This document shows, one piece after another, positions 1 to 11,502 of a stretch of DNA of 64,000 bases. Location: positions 6,076,001 to 6,140,000 of the forward strand of contig CM056874.1 of assembly GCA_029876055.1 (NCBI GenBank). The letters are read 5' to 3'. The translations under genes were made by a program, and so were the position numbers. The notes beneath the pieces were generated by a model. It had not been told where the DNA came from and searched no databases. It saw nothing but the letters and a program-made list of their open reading frames with translations. The DNA comes from Madurella fahalii (lineage: Eukaryota; Ascomycota; Sordariomycetes; Sordariales). Within the stretch, counting starts at the first letter, position 1; every line of letters begins with the position of its first letter.

Positions 1-1132
1 GGCCCACTGCAGAAGCTGCCGCGGTGATGTCATTTTTACTCGGACTTCACAACCGTCGGGTCCCCTCCTGTGGAGCTCACAACGTCCTGAAACAATGACT
101 GCACTCACCGGCTCCGAAATTTCGTTGTCACAGGAAGAGCTACCCTGACCCAGTTCACGCTTCCAATGGATGGCCAGTCAAGCACATGACTCGGACGGGA
201 TGCAGGTCTGAGACAAAGGTCTAGATAGACCTTAATCACTAACCACTCCCACGTTTTCTCTTCGGTGCTTAAAAAGCGGAAACCCTCATTTGGTGCAGAT
301 TATCGGGAACGCCCGACCATGGAAGATGACTCGGACCGCCTCCTAGGGACGACGGGACTCAATCTCGTGCACTACTCGTATCTTATCTATGTTGTGAAGA
401 CTATGGAGGGTGTAGCAGCAAACAAGACACTAACCGGGCCTGGACTGTTCTGTGCGGCCCCCGTCCGCAGCAAAACCACGGAACTTGGGTTTATTTCCCG
501 GCCATGGTCCCAGTCCCGGGGTAATCCTTTAGCGGAGACCAGGATCTTAGACGGTATCTCGGACATCCCTCTTAGAAGCATGCCACGCCTCACTGCAGAG
601 AGCTAATCCCATGCAGTAAATGAAACCGGCCAGGAAAGTTATTTCATCCAGAACACAGCTCGGGTACCAAGGTACGATTCTTTGGATAGCGCATAAACAC
701 CGCAATCTACAATCTCTAAACCTTCTTGTCCCAAAACTACCTGACCGTTCATAACCTTGCTGCGTGATGAACATGATCCACGATGAAAGCAAGTCCAAAT
801 CCGCTGTCCTAGCAGCGGGATACATGTGCAATACCCGGCCCCAATCCGACAGATGACAAACAGTCGGCACTGCATTCCCCGTTTCCTTGCCGCAGGCGCC
901 ATCACTGAGAACTCCAAGGCCACGGATGCCTTTGAACGCTAACCCCGTGTCTTACCTAGACAGGAAGGGTTTAAACTCAGACGGAGACAAATGAAATCTC
1001 TAAGGCGAGGGTTTACTGACACATCGCCTCATCATGGTTTAGCGTAGACGAGTGTGGTCTGACGCTACATCTTCTTTCCCTGTTTCCAAACGTGGAGATA
1101 GGAAAGAGGAAAGAAACGAGCCAGCCGCTCGA
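1..1132. other. intergenic, no gene seen
   Basis: No reading frame here resembles a known family, and the open stretches on both strands are short and mutually overlapping. The right part is the 3' flank of the uracil-DNA glycosylase gene, which ends at 1133. Confidence 0.6.
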
Positions 1133-2394
1133 TCAAGCTTCTTCAACCCCAGGCGCGACATTCTCATCCCCTTCATCCGCCGCCGCCTTCACCACCCCTT
1201 TCTTCTCCACCACTACCGCCCCCTTCTCCTTGGCGCCGTTATTATTCCCGCCGACGACCGAATCCCTCACCACCGCCTCCACCTTCTTCACCACGCTGCC
1301 CTCGACCGCCTCACCCTCCACCTTACCCGCCTCCGCCTGCTCCCCATCGCCGCTGGCGCCGGCGGCGCCGCTGCTATTCTCCTTGAACACGCTGTCTCCC
1401 TCAACGAGGGCCCAGTCCACGCGGCCGTGCGGCCCGTACCGCTCGGCGAGCCACTCGTTGGCCTCGCGGAAGTGGCGGCAGGTGAAGAAGCCGCGGGCGG
1501 CGCTCAGGGGGCTGGGGTGGACGCTTTTGAGCACCAGGTGGCGCTTGCCGTCGACCCTCTGCACGCGCTTGCCCGCGGGCGTGCCCCACGCCATGAAGAC
1601 GACGCCCCGCGTCCGCTTGGCCGCGACCAGGTCGATGACCTTTTGCGTGAAGCGCTCCCAGCCGCGGTTCGAGTGCGAGTTGGCCTCGTGCGCCCGCACC
1701 GTCAGGCACGTGTTGAGCATGAGCACGCCGCGCTCGGCCCACGGCGTCAGGAGGCCCCCCTTGTTGGGCGGCGGGTTGAAGGCCGGGTAGTCGTTCTTGA
1801 GGCAGATGTACATGTTCTTGAGCGAAGGCGGCGCCGGGGTCGGCGGGCGGACCGAGAAGGCGAGCCCGTGGGCTTGGTTGTGGTTGTGGTACGGGTCTTG
1901 GCCGAGGATGACGACTTTGACTGTGCTGAAGGGGGTGTGGCGGGACCTGGGTTAGAGGTGATGAGGGTTGTTAATGAGAGGGGATAGTCAACTACGGGAG
2001 GGCGGGCACGGCAATAATAGGGTGAAACTAACCAGCTATAGACGTCCTCCTTGGGCGGGAACCACTTCTTGCCCGCTGCCGTCTCGCGGTCGAGGAACCG
2101 CTTAAGGTCGAGGAACTCCTTGGTGACAAGCTCATCCTTGAGGTGGACCAGCCAGCTTTCGTGAAGCGAGTCAATCTCGAGCTGGAGCAGTCCCTTCTGT
2201 TCTGGCGTCAGGGTAGCGACCCATTTGGCCTTATCGAATTTGGGAGCTGCGGGCTCGGGTGCCCCTGTGGCATTGCTGCTGCCGCTTCCGGCCGCCGTCT
2301 TAGGAGCGCCGAAGAAAGACATGATGTTGCCTTGCTTCGCCTTTTTCACGTCCGCACCTGCCTGAGCGGCGGCCTTGCGTTTAAGAGTCGACAT
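1133..2394 (-). CDS. UNG1: uracil-DNA glycosylase, UNG family
   Basis: This enzyme removes uracil from DNA by cleaving the N-glycosidic bond, the first step of base excision repair in nucleus and mitochondria. Two exons, 2394-2033 and 1946-1133, flank an 86-bp intron (donor GTTAGT, acceptor CAG). Splicing joins a conserved Trp codon to SRHTPFSTVKVVILGQDPYH, which carries the water-activating GQDPYH motif. Further family blocks are LLTPWAERGVLMLNTCLTVR and the DNA-intercalating loop HPSPLSAARGFF. The N-terminus has QGNIMSFF, which fits a PCNA-interacting PIP box (Q-x-x-I-x-x-F-F), as in nuclear UNG. The 391-residue product is longer than typical UNG because of a Lys/Glu/Val/Ala-rich tail of about 100 residues after the catalytic core. 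The start at MSTLKRK was chosen because it precedes the PIP box directly. The family call is firm; the tail function is unknown. Confidence 0.95.
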
Positions 2395-3488
2395 GGCGTG
2401 CGCAGGAAGCCGGGACGTGAGGCGGTGACGGGGTGGAGTCGACGACGAAAGGACGAATTGAATTACACGATTAACGAAAGGGGGACTGCGGGTTGGGAGA
2501 AATAGGCACTGAGGAGGTTGGGATTGGGAACGTGGTGATAAAATTGTTCAAAAAGCAAAGCAAGCCCACAGGCCCCTGATAGATAGATATTATCGTAATG
2601 GTTGAGGAAGGTTCAAAATTTTCCTGCCAGAAATGGCGGCCGTAAGAAAAGTTGGGGAGCAGGTGAGGAAAACGAAGTCTCCGAGTCAATTGAGCGGCGG
2701 AGGTGAGCACAATAATCCTGGTCAGACAGGAGGCCAGGAAACGCAGCTAGGGCCTTGCAACCAAGCAAGGCAGAAGATGGCTAGCCCAGCCGACCCTTTT
2801 TTATGGCTGCTTACCGAAAAGCGCGTCTCTGCAGCGCCTGGAGACGCGGTTTTTGGCGTCACTCATTAACACGAACTGCAGGGGGTCGCAGCAATGCAAA
2901 AATGGGACCCAGCCCTGCCGCAAAACCAGGGAAAAAGCAAGCAACTGGAGCCGTCATCTGAACGAATCCATTACCAATGGGAAAGGCCGACTCCGAGTCG
3001 CTGGATACATCTTCAGTAGCGCGACTCAATGGTGCCTTGTCAAACCAAGTCGATGACCTCAACAAAGAACAAAAAGTGACGGAGCAGTCAGCGCAATTGG
3101 CGGACCCCAAGGCAGCAACGCGCCCCATCTCAGCCCCACGCGCTTCCATTGGCTCGCAGCCCTGCAGTCACTTAAACGCGGGGCGACGGGAAGCCTACCC
3201 GCTGCCTCTTGGGCGCCCATCTTCATATCCACAACCCTGCGAACTTCAGGAGCAGCTGATCCAACGGGGGCATAACCAATGCTATGTATTCGTAGAAAAA
3301 CAGAACAATCCGATTCAATTGCATGTTATTATCCATATCCAAATGCAACCCTCAGCGCACTGCCTATGCGCAGCATTAAGCTTGTACTGTGTTGTATTTT
3401 CACCACAGTTTCACAAATACACCGCAATCGACAACAAAATATTATACACCCCGTCTCCCAACGCCCTCTCTCCCGGATGCTCCCGTGA
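2395..3488. other. intergenic between UNG and the Cdc1-like gene
   Basis: This holds the UNG promoter side (right of 2394) and the 3' flank of the Cdc1-like gene. Open frames on the plus strand (for example 2977-3603, which runs into the Cdc1-like 3' end) look like composition artefacts. No RNA gene or repeat was seen. Confidence 0.5.
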
Positions 3489-5812
3489 TCATCCCTTCCA
3501 AGTCAACCATCCAAAGAACCCCACCACCATCCACGTAACCCTCCAGACAGTCGTCCACAGTTCCGTAACCACCATGCCGACCGCCGACCGCGGCAGCTGC
3601 TGAGCCCCTCTCGCCTTCGCCTTCCACTTGCCCCCATTATAACCGTACTCCTCTTCCTCATCCTCCCCGGGTATCTCGATCCTCGGCGCAGCCCTCGCCC
3701 TTCCCGCGCCTCCTCCCCAACTCCATTTCCCACCGGACCCTTTGCCGTGGCTCTTCCTTCTGCCATGTCCACCGCCATGTCCGGGACTCGCGTTCCTCGC
3801 CTTGCCCACCAGCCCATTCTGTCTCATCCCCGGCACGTACGCCTGCCCGTGGCCCGACACGCTCCCGCCGCGATCGCGTGTGCTGTTGTTGGTGCTGCCG
3901 TTACCGTTGCCGTTGCCGTTGGCATTACCGCTGCCACCCCAAAACTGCGACGACGCTGACCCGGGCGTGGCCGGCAGCGCATACTCGTCATAGTCCTCCA
4001 CCTTGGCCTTGAACACGGGCAGGACCGCCCGCCGCCGGATGGAGACCGGCTCCGACGGTTCGAGCGCAAAGGGCGTCAGCTTGAGGATCGGGACGAGGAA
4101 GGCGCGGATGGCGAGCACGGCGATGCAAAAGACCGCAAAGCTGACGTAGCGGAGGTAGGTGGAGACTTGGCTCGGGAGGAGGCACAGGTGGGTCTGTAAG
4201 GTCGGTTTGCCTTGCAACTCAGGGAAGAGGGGCTTGCCCTCGCTGTCGATCGGGTTGTGCAGGCTGACGAGCAGGAAGCCTGGCTTGGAGACGCCCATGG
4301 CCATGCTGATGCTCTTGACTGTGATTTCCGGCACGTTGGCCTGGGCGGGTGAGTGCGTCACTTCGCAGTAGTCGTGGTCATCGCCTGAGAAGGCGTGGAC
4401 GACGTTGCCGACTTTCTTGATTAGGCCTTCTGAGTCCTTCTCGCCGAGGACGTTTTGGTATTGGTAGCCTCGCGTGACCGAGATGGCGTTGCCGGAGTCG
4501 GGGAACACGGGTTGCGTCTGTCCCTTGGGTGGTTTCTTAGGCGGATATCGTTCGCGGAGGGGACCGCAGGGGGTTCCGGGCGGTCGGTAGAGTGGGACGT
4601 GTGTGAGGAGAATTGTCGGAAGTTCCGGCGCGTTGTTGCCAAGGGTGGGCTTGTCGTCGAAGTTGGCTTTGTCTAATTCCTCGATTTTGTGCCGGAATTG
4701 GCCCTCCTGCACCTGGCCCCGGAGGAAGCGCAGTTCCCTTTCGACCGCCTTCTTCTTGGTCCTTTGAACGTCGTTAAGGAAGTTCTCGACTGGCTCATAG
4801 ATTGGCCGCAGGTCGTGTTTCATGGCCAGTTCCGAGGTAGCGGCGCTCAGAGAAACCGTGTCAACCGACACAAACGTGTGGTTCCCGATGACGTCGACCC
4901 GGTTTCCCTCACCAAAGTAGGTTTCGAACCGATTCCTGACGGGAAGCTTGATTTCAGCGCCAAACCCGAGGTCGTGATTTCCAGGTAAGCTTGCGACCAG
5001 CTTCCCCCTCTTCCGCGTGACACCCGGCGCTGCCCCCATCTTCACCCAGGGGGTGAGAAAAATGTCCCCAAACCTGGCATACTCCTTCAGCCAGAAGAAC
5101 TCGCCGTACGTCTTGTGCCACTTCTTTAGATATTTGCGTTCGCTCTTGGGGCGGCGACCCCATTCTGGGTCTTTGAACTCGCCGTGAGCCGTCTTCCACT
5201 CCCTGCCACCGTCAAACAGGTCACCCAAGAAGAAGACGCTGTCGGGACCGAGCTGCCACTGCAGCGCGTTGTAGGATCGCCGGAGGTAGTTGTCGGTGAT
5301 CAGGATAGTCAATTGATTCAGCGGCCAAGGGCGGCCGGGGTATGAGTGAGGATCGATGAGTTGCGGGTCGGCAACGAGCACGACACGGTGGGGATCTGCT
5401 CCAGCAGGCTGTAGCAAACACGAAGGATGTCAGCATTGGTGTTCCGGGGACACACGATTCCTTATTATTCCTGTCTCACCCAGTTCTCCCAATTATTCCA
5501 GTGACAGCTCTCGACCTTGGAGTGAAACACCCATCTCTCACCCCAGAGCAGTACTACCACCCATACAGCGACGAGCAAGTGCGGAAAGCTTAGGAGGCGA
5601 TTGTAGGTTAAGTTCTGCCGCAGACGATGCGTCATTGACAACATGGCAGCATACGCCATGTGACGACCGCGCTCGCGCCAGAATCGAAGTAACGAGCGGA
5701 GGGCGTGAGCGACGAATGCGCGGAAGTCATCGATCGCCGAAGTCGAGTTATTCGCGTGGTGGCGGTACGACGACGAGTAGCCCTTCCAGCTGTTATTATG
5801 AGACCGCGCCAT
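3489..5812 (-). CDS. Cdc1/Ted1-type membrane metallophosphoesterase
   Basis: Calcineurin-like phosphoesterase of the Cdc1/Ted1/MPPE1 family. Known members remove ethanolamine-phosphate from GPI-anchor mannoses in the ER/Golgi, allowing GPI-protein export. Exon 1 is 5812-5480 and exon 2 is 5408-3489, with a 71-bp intron (GTGAGA...CTACAG) between NNWENW and PAGADPH. The 750-residue product has a hydrophobic segment near residues 75-95 (LLVAVWVVVLLWG), then metal-binding motifs in order: ADPQLID, GDLFDGG, GNHDLG, LTHVPLYRP and GDDHDYCE. A second hydrophobic stretch follows the catalytic domain (YVSFAVFCIAVLAIRAFLVP), and the C-terminus ends in a Trp-rich hydrophobic segment. Between them lies a low-complexity Gly/Asn- and Gly/Ser/Lys-rich region absent from yeast Cdc1, by my recollection. 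I cannot separate the Cdc1 from the Ted1 subfamily by eye, so no symbol is given. Confidence 0.85.
3891..3940 (-). repeat. in-frame Gly-Asn repeat in the Cdc1-like gene
   Basis: A short run of six-base units encodes alternating Gly and Asn in the cytosolic/luminal tail of the phosphoesterase. The units vary slightly at third positions, so the repeat is old or selected at protein level. Confidence 0.6.
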
Positions 5813-7582
5813 GACAGAGAGCTAGTGCCGCCATTCCCCGGCCCTCTGTGCGCTTTAGTGCGTATAGACGGAGATACGTTTGGCGGTGGTGGAATGCGTC
5901 CGAAGTGTTGCGCTCGGCTCGCGAGTCGTGGAAGTCGATCAGTGAATGTTAGGTAAGGTATTGCAGTCTCCCCTGCTCAAACCTCCATTTCCACACCGTG
6001 TCCGTCAGGGTAAATGCACCGCGAACAACCGAGAAACGTGGTTGTTGGGTAAGCAGGTCGAAAAAAAAGTATAAAAAATAAAATAAAGAATGAAAATGAA
6101 AATGAAAATGAAAATGAAAGAAGTTGATTAAAGGAGTCGTGAAGATTTCTTCGCAACGTTGAATTGCATCGACTGGAACTGTCGGTATCCCGAAAGAAAG
6201 GCCGCTGACAGGGGGCCAGCCCTGCAGTTACGGCGGCTGTCCTGCGGGGGCAGGGCTTGCAGCTGGGATCGCCATCAGAACCCCTGCAGCCACGGCTCGA
6301 TCAAAGGGCTAGACTCAGCCTCTCCTTTTCGCGAAATTGTGCTGCAAAAAAAATTCAATGGGATTGTGATTTGTGATTCGATGATTTGTACACTTCCCCG
6401 ACGCGACGGGTCAACCGGTATTAGTAAGGCTTCTCCTCGGAAAACCATATCCTGTCTCCAGCTATAATATGATCTCGGCGCTGACAGAAAGTTGATTCAG
6501 GGGCAAGCCGCACGCTGGCCCTTGATTTCCGCAACTTCCCCATTGACACCAACCCCCTGTAAGTGCACCACTAACCTCTGCGTAGCAATGTCACACGCGA
6601 CCCTTCGGACCCGGCTGCCGGATCTGCCCCCCGGAACTCTGGGACGCCTCCCGAAGGAATTGATATGCCGTCCGGTTCCGAGCTGCAAAGCTACCGACTC
6701 ATCGTCCACCTGACCTTAGCTTGCAGATAAGCCAAGTACCAATTAATATCCCCCAGTTCACAGCATGCCGAGCATGCATCACATACCGTTTGCAGAGAGC
6801 TGTACCGTTATCTTCTCCCACGAGCCAGCATGCCAACCGTTACGCACAGTAGCAACAGGAGAGACGCCGTAGCTCTCTCCCCCTCATCCCCCTCATCCCC
6901 CTCAAGTCAGCCCCAGTCATAACAGGGCGGCTTACTAGCAGGTAATATAGCTTCCCCGCCATCTCCGCATGATCTCGCCCTGTCCGTGGGGGTCCTGGAA
7001 ACCATGGCTTGGTCGAGGAGAACAGAGCGAGTAGCACTCGGTAGCAGAGCACCCGTCAGCTAGAAATGGAAACGAAAAGGTGGAAGCGCCAAAAGGCTTT
7101 GAAACATTCTCGCCTGACTAGCCAATGCAGACTGATACATGCCGGTGCTTCTCCCCCCAGCCTGCCAAGAAACCAGCATACAGGGGCTGGACTGTACATA
7201 CATACAATGGTAGGAGACATCCCACACAGTAAGACAGTAGGGGAAGTTCGACACATCACAGCATATCAGCGGTGTGTCGACATCCCAGACATAGCTGGAG
7301 GAGAATCAAAAGAATCAACGGAAAAGGGGGGACAGTCAGCAGTCATACCAGAAGCAAAACCCGTGCGAAGAGTGAAACCGAAGATGGGTAGGGAAAGGAC
7401 ACGAAAGAACTGAAACCAAACCACCCTTCAACCCCAGCCATTTGAGTCGATCAAAAGACCCATGTAAAAGACTCCTTCACCTCAAACCCAACCGAGTACC
7501 TAAAAAAGAGAAGTATCACGTCAGCAAAGCATGCTCGAAATCGTAAAGACTCAAGAAAAAAGGGCGGGGAAAGGGGTTAAGC
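5813..7582. other. intergenic, promoter side of the Cdc1-like gene
   Basis: No gene supported. It contains a short tandem repeat at 6091-6120, and at 6879-6904 a pyrimidine tract with a nine-base unit repeated about three times. The right end is the 3' flank of the beta-glucosidase gene. Confidence 0.5.
6091..6120. repeat. hexanucleotide microsatellite (TGAAAA)5
   Basis: Five tandem copies of TGAAAA, the last ending in G, follow an A-rich stretch. It is intergenic, about 280 bp upstream of the Cdc1-like start codon. Confidence 0.9.
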
Positions 7583-10510
7583 TCACTTAACATCGCCCGC
7601 CGAAGCAGCAATCAACGCCTCAAACAACCCTTCCTCAGCAACCCACTTGCCCACCGCGGTATCAAAGTATCCCACGGCATACTTATCCAGGCCGATCCTG
7701 AGGTGCTTGGTCTCGCCGACGTCGAGGTGGACCTTCTCGAAGGCGACGAGCTCCTTCTCGGGGCGGGGGAGGCGCGACTTGACGTCGCGCACGTAGACCT
7801 GGACCGTCTCGAGGCCGGCGACGGCGCCGACGTTGCTGACGCCCACCGTGAGCTCGAGGCTGCCGCCGGGGTGGAGCACCTTGGCGCTGAGCGACGGCCG
7901 GCCGTACTCGAACGTCGTGTACGACAGGCCGTGGCCGAACGGGAAGAGCGGCGCCACCTTGACCCGGTCATAGTGCCGGTACCCAATGTACATGCCCTCG
8001 CCGTAGACGACCTGCAGGTTCTCACCCGGCCAGTTGTGGTACGCCGGCGTGTCCTCGAGGCGGCGCGGGAAGGTGCACTACGGAGGCGGCGTTAGTCGGT
8101 TGAGACGTTTGAGAGTCATTGGCAATCAATGTGTGTCCCCGGGGCGGGGGAGAAACTTACCGGTAGCTTCCCGCTGGGGTTCTTGAGGCCGAAGAGGACG
8201 TCAGCAAGCGCGTTGCCGGCCTCCTGGCCTTGGTACCATGCCTGGATGATAGCCGGTACGCGGTCGGCCCAGGGCATGGTGACCGGGGAGCCGGACTGGT
8301 TCACGACGACAGTCCGGGGGTTAGCCTTGACGATGGCCTCGACAAGGCGATCCTGGCTGCCGTCCGAGGGCAGGTCCATGGTCTTGCGATCGTAACCCTC
8401 CGATTCCCACTCGGCGTCCAGACCAACAATTACCACGGCCACGTCGGCAGCCTTTGCGGCATCGACGGCCTCCTGGAGATAGTCGACCTGGTCCTCCTCC
8501 TTGAAGCCGATGCGGCAGCCGCCGTACTTGTGCGTCATGTTGAACTGCTTCTGCTTAGCGAGCGGGCGCAGCTCGTTTGTCATTTCGACGCGGAGCTCCA
8601 CAGGCCGGTTGGCTTCCATGTTGACGTCGACGAGGTAGTCGATCGAACCCTCAAACATGGCCTCGCCCTCTTGCGTCCAGTCCCAGAGATTCAGGGCGAG
8701 CCTGCCATTGATGAACAGCTTACCCGGACCGACAGACATGAAGGAGATGGTGTGCTTGCCGGTGCTTGTGGGCGTAAGGTATGTTGTTGCAATGGCAGAC
8801 CACTCCCGTCCGACGTCAGCAAGCGGTGCCGAGTCCCACAGGAAGAGGTCAGTGTTGGTCCGCCGCTGGATAACAACCGGCTGGCCCTGGAACTTGTCAC
8901 CCTTGAACCACTCGATCGTGACGCCCTGCTTCCCGGTCTTGTCGGAGCAGTAGGGGGATGCAACCGGGAGCCACTTGTGGATGTGGCACCCCATCGAGTA
9001 TGTCACGGGCTGCTCTGCAACCTTGCGGATGCTATCGAGGGGTAGGGTTGTGTAGTATGGGTTAAGGCTGGCGCTTCCACCGCCGCCAGCGATCGCTCGG
9101 TTTGCATTTGGTCCAATGACCGCGACCTTGGCGGTCTTGGGGTTGATGGGCAGGATAGATCCCTCATTCTTCAGGAGCGTAAGCCCCTGAACACCAGCCT
9201 CGCGGATGAGATCTCTCCGTTCTTGAACATCGTCTTCTCTCTCCTCGGCCTCTGGGGTCATATCGCTACCTTTGGTGCGCTCGACGAGAGTAAGAGCGTT
9301 CTCGGCTGCTCGATCGATATCGGCCTCGGTGAGCTTCCCATCTTTGAGGGCCTCGAGAACTTTTTCGAAGCGCCATTTGTTAGAATAGGGGAATTCGATG
9401 TCGCAGCCGGCCTTTATCGATTCGGCGGTTGAGTTGATGCCACCCCAATCCGAGATGACGGTTCTGTGGGGGGAGGGGTCAGTTGATCCTCCTCGCTTAT
9501 CGGGCGGCTTGGCCGGATCGCCACTTACCCATCATACTGCCACTCCCCGCGGAGAATGTCCCTGAGAACATGCGTGTTCATATCGGCGTGGACGCCGTTC
9601 ACGAGATTATAAGACGACATCACCGCCCAGGGGTTGGACTCGCGGATTGCGATCTCGAACGGGCGCAGATAGAGTTCCCGAAGCGGCCTTTCACCAATCC
9701 TGGAGTCGATGGTTAATCTGTGCGTCTCCTGCTCATTGCCCACAAAGTCTGCCTCGATTGTCAGCTTCGTCTGAGAGTTGGCAAGGGGCAAAAGATCCGA
9801 GCAGACTGACGTTTAATAGTGGCAGCCACGCCCCTCTCCTGGAGGCCGTTAATGTACTGCGCAGCCAACTTGCCGGTCAGGAGGGGATCCTCAGAGAACG
9901 ATTCAAAATTCCTCCCGCCAAGTGGGTGTCTATGCATGCAGACGGTTGGTGCCAGAAGAACATCGGCTGACCGCGCCTTAGCCTCCTCAGCAAGATGCTG
10001 GCCAACCTGGTGGAGCAGATCTTTGTTCCACGTTGCCGCCAGCGAGATGCCGCAAGGGAAGAGCGCAGCCTTTCACGAGGGTCAGCAATAACGCGTGGTA
10101 ACTAAGTGCCTGGGACCGAGAACGCACTTTAGTACCCCCGACGAAGATTCCACCACGGGCGCCATTCGGTCCGTCAGTTGTTTTGACTGCCGGGATGTTC
10201 TTGGAAGGGATCGCCTTGGTCCTCCAGAAGTCTGCGGCCGCCAGGAGCGACACCTGCTGAATGTCAACCCTCTGCGTCATCGAAAACGGGTCGTAATGCA
10301 GCGGACCTTTTCCTCCAGCGTCAAGGTGGTCAGCTTCTTTCTCGCCAGCTGCCTCTTGTCCTTGGGGGGCCCGCTCTGATGGAATGGGCTGTCCGGTGGT
10401 GAGAACTCAGTGTCAGGGGTGGTGTTGGTGTCGATACTGCCGCCCGGCGACGCACTCGGGTCGATAGCTCGCCCGACGTCGATACTCTCCCCTGGCGCTA
10501 GTGTGGTCAT
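7583..10510 (-). CDS. GH3 beta-glucosidase with PA14 domain, no signal peptide
   Basis: Glycoside hydrolase family 3 enzyme that releases glucose from beta-glucosides such as cellobiose. Six exons: 10510-10307, 10253-10128, 10069-9811, 9748-9529, 9463-8161, 8077-7583. The 868-residue product has the GH3 N-domain with KTTDGPNGARGG, IKHFVGNEQE and the nucleophile in TVISDWGG (Asp near residue 275). A C-domain follows with a PA14 insertion (about residues 445-590), then EWESEGYDR (about 621-629; acid/base Glu candidate), and a final fibronectin III-like domain beginning at PFGHGLSYTTFEYG. No N-terminal signal is visible, so it is probably intracellular and would act on imported disaccharides, like other PA14-type fungal enzymes. 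The first intron uses the weak donor GTCCGC. Splicing it restores LTLEEK-VSLLAAADFW, the expected GH3 sequence; without it a stop follows at once. An upstream in-frame Met at 10639 is possible, but its peptide looks like leader sequence. Confidence 0.93.
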
Positions 10511-10705
10511 CTTGGATTCTTCTTTTCCGGTCTCTTCTCTCGCTGGTGGTACAAATGCGAGACGCAACCTGTGACAATCACAGGTTGGTATGGGATAAGA
10601 ATGGGCTTCTGGGCGTGGCGTGGAGCAGGGGGGAATCACGGCACAGTTGCCCTACGGTCTGCCATTTCAAACTGGACACCACAAGATACGGGAGACAGAG
10701 GAATC

Positions 10706-10715
10706 GTATATAAGT
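10706..10715 (-). promoter_or_regulatory. TATA-like element upstream of the beta-glucosidase gene
   Basis: Read on the minus strand this is CTTATATACG, about 200 bp before the chosen start codon at 10510 and 70 bp before the alternative Met at 10639. If it is the functional TATA box, transcription would start near 10670 and the leader would be about 160 nt. This rests on motif and distance only. Confidence 0.35.
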
Positions 10716-11486
10716 TGAAGGGCAGCTCAGATGGGTATACAATTGGGTCTATTTCCCGAGTATTAACCGTCAGATATGAAAAAACGGTCCTGTGGAGGAC
10801 CTTTGAAGGACGTTTAGATAAGGGGAGGCGAAAGCCGGACACCGTTGACGGAGTCAGGCCCTGGCGAGGCGAGAATGGGGGCGCTCCTGCGGCCGGAACA
10901 AGTTCGGGAGGTGTCTTTTGGGAGACGGGGCATACGAAAGGTACCCATCGCTGAGGTGCCTCCGTCTAGGCGTGCCGTCCGGCTGGATGGAGCAGACCGG
11001 ACAGGGGGTGCACGAGAGATGCCGCAGCGTGGGTATGGGGCTGGGGAAGGGCCAGGGGACTGTGACTGGGGTCTGCTGTGAGTGATCAGGGCCATCGCGT
11101 CACTTGACGACTTCCGCCCGTGATCCTCGTTGATTACCGCCCTCGGGTGTAAATAGCCACATCGGTAGGAACGGACCGTGTGAGCGGTAGCATCGTTTGG
11201 CGCCCAGCTAGGGCAGTTAACCCGCACCATTATTGCATAAGGCGAAGAGACCAAAGGGAGTTCGTCCGATTGGGGTGGGGAGTATGGACACAGCAGGGCC
11301 AAGCTCGGAGTATCTTGTTGCATCCCTGACGCCAAGCAGGAGAAAAGGTCCCTGGAATGTGGTCTATCGATGGCTGCGGCACTCATACCGACCGCTGTTA
11401 CGAGGTCTAGCCACTAGTCTCTGCGAATCTCCTGCGGCACCTCAATGCGAGACTCGGGACAAGAAAGGTAGGGGTCGAGGGACGTT

Positions 11487-11502
11487 GGGGGGGGGGGGGG
11501 GG
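11487..11502. repeat. homopolymer G16
   Basis: Sixteen consecutive G on the plus strand in the gene-free region. Such tracts are prone to length error in sequencing and assembly. Confidence 0.9.

Noticed and set aside
10277..10639. Upstream Met at 10639 as start of the beta-glucosidase
   Set aside because: The extra 43 residues (Pro/Arg/Cys-rich) resemble no GH3 N-terminus and lie within about 70 bp of the TATA-like element; MTTLAPGES at 10510 is more likely, though not proven.
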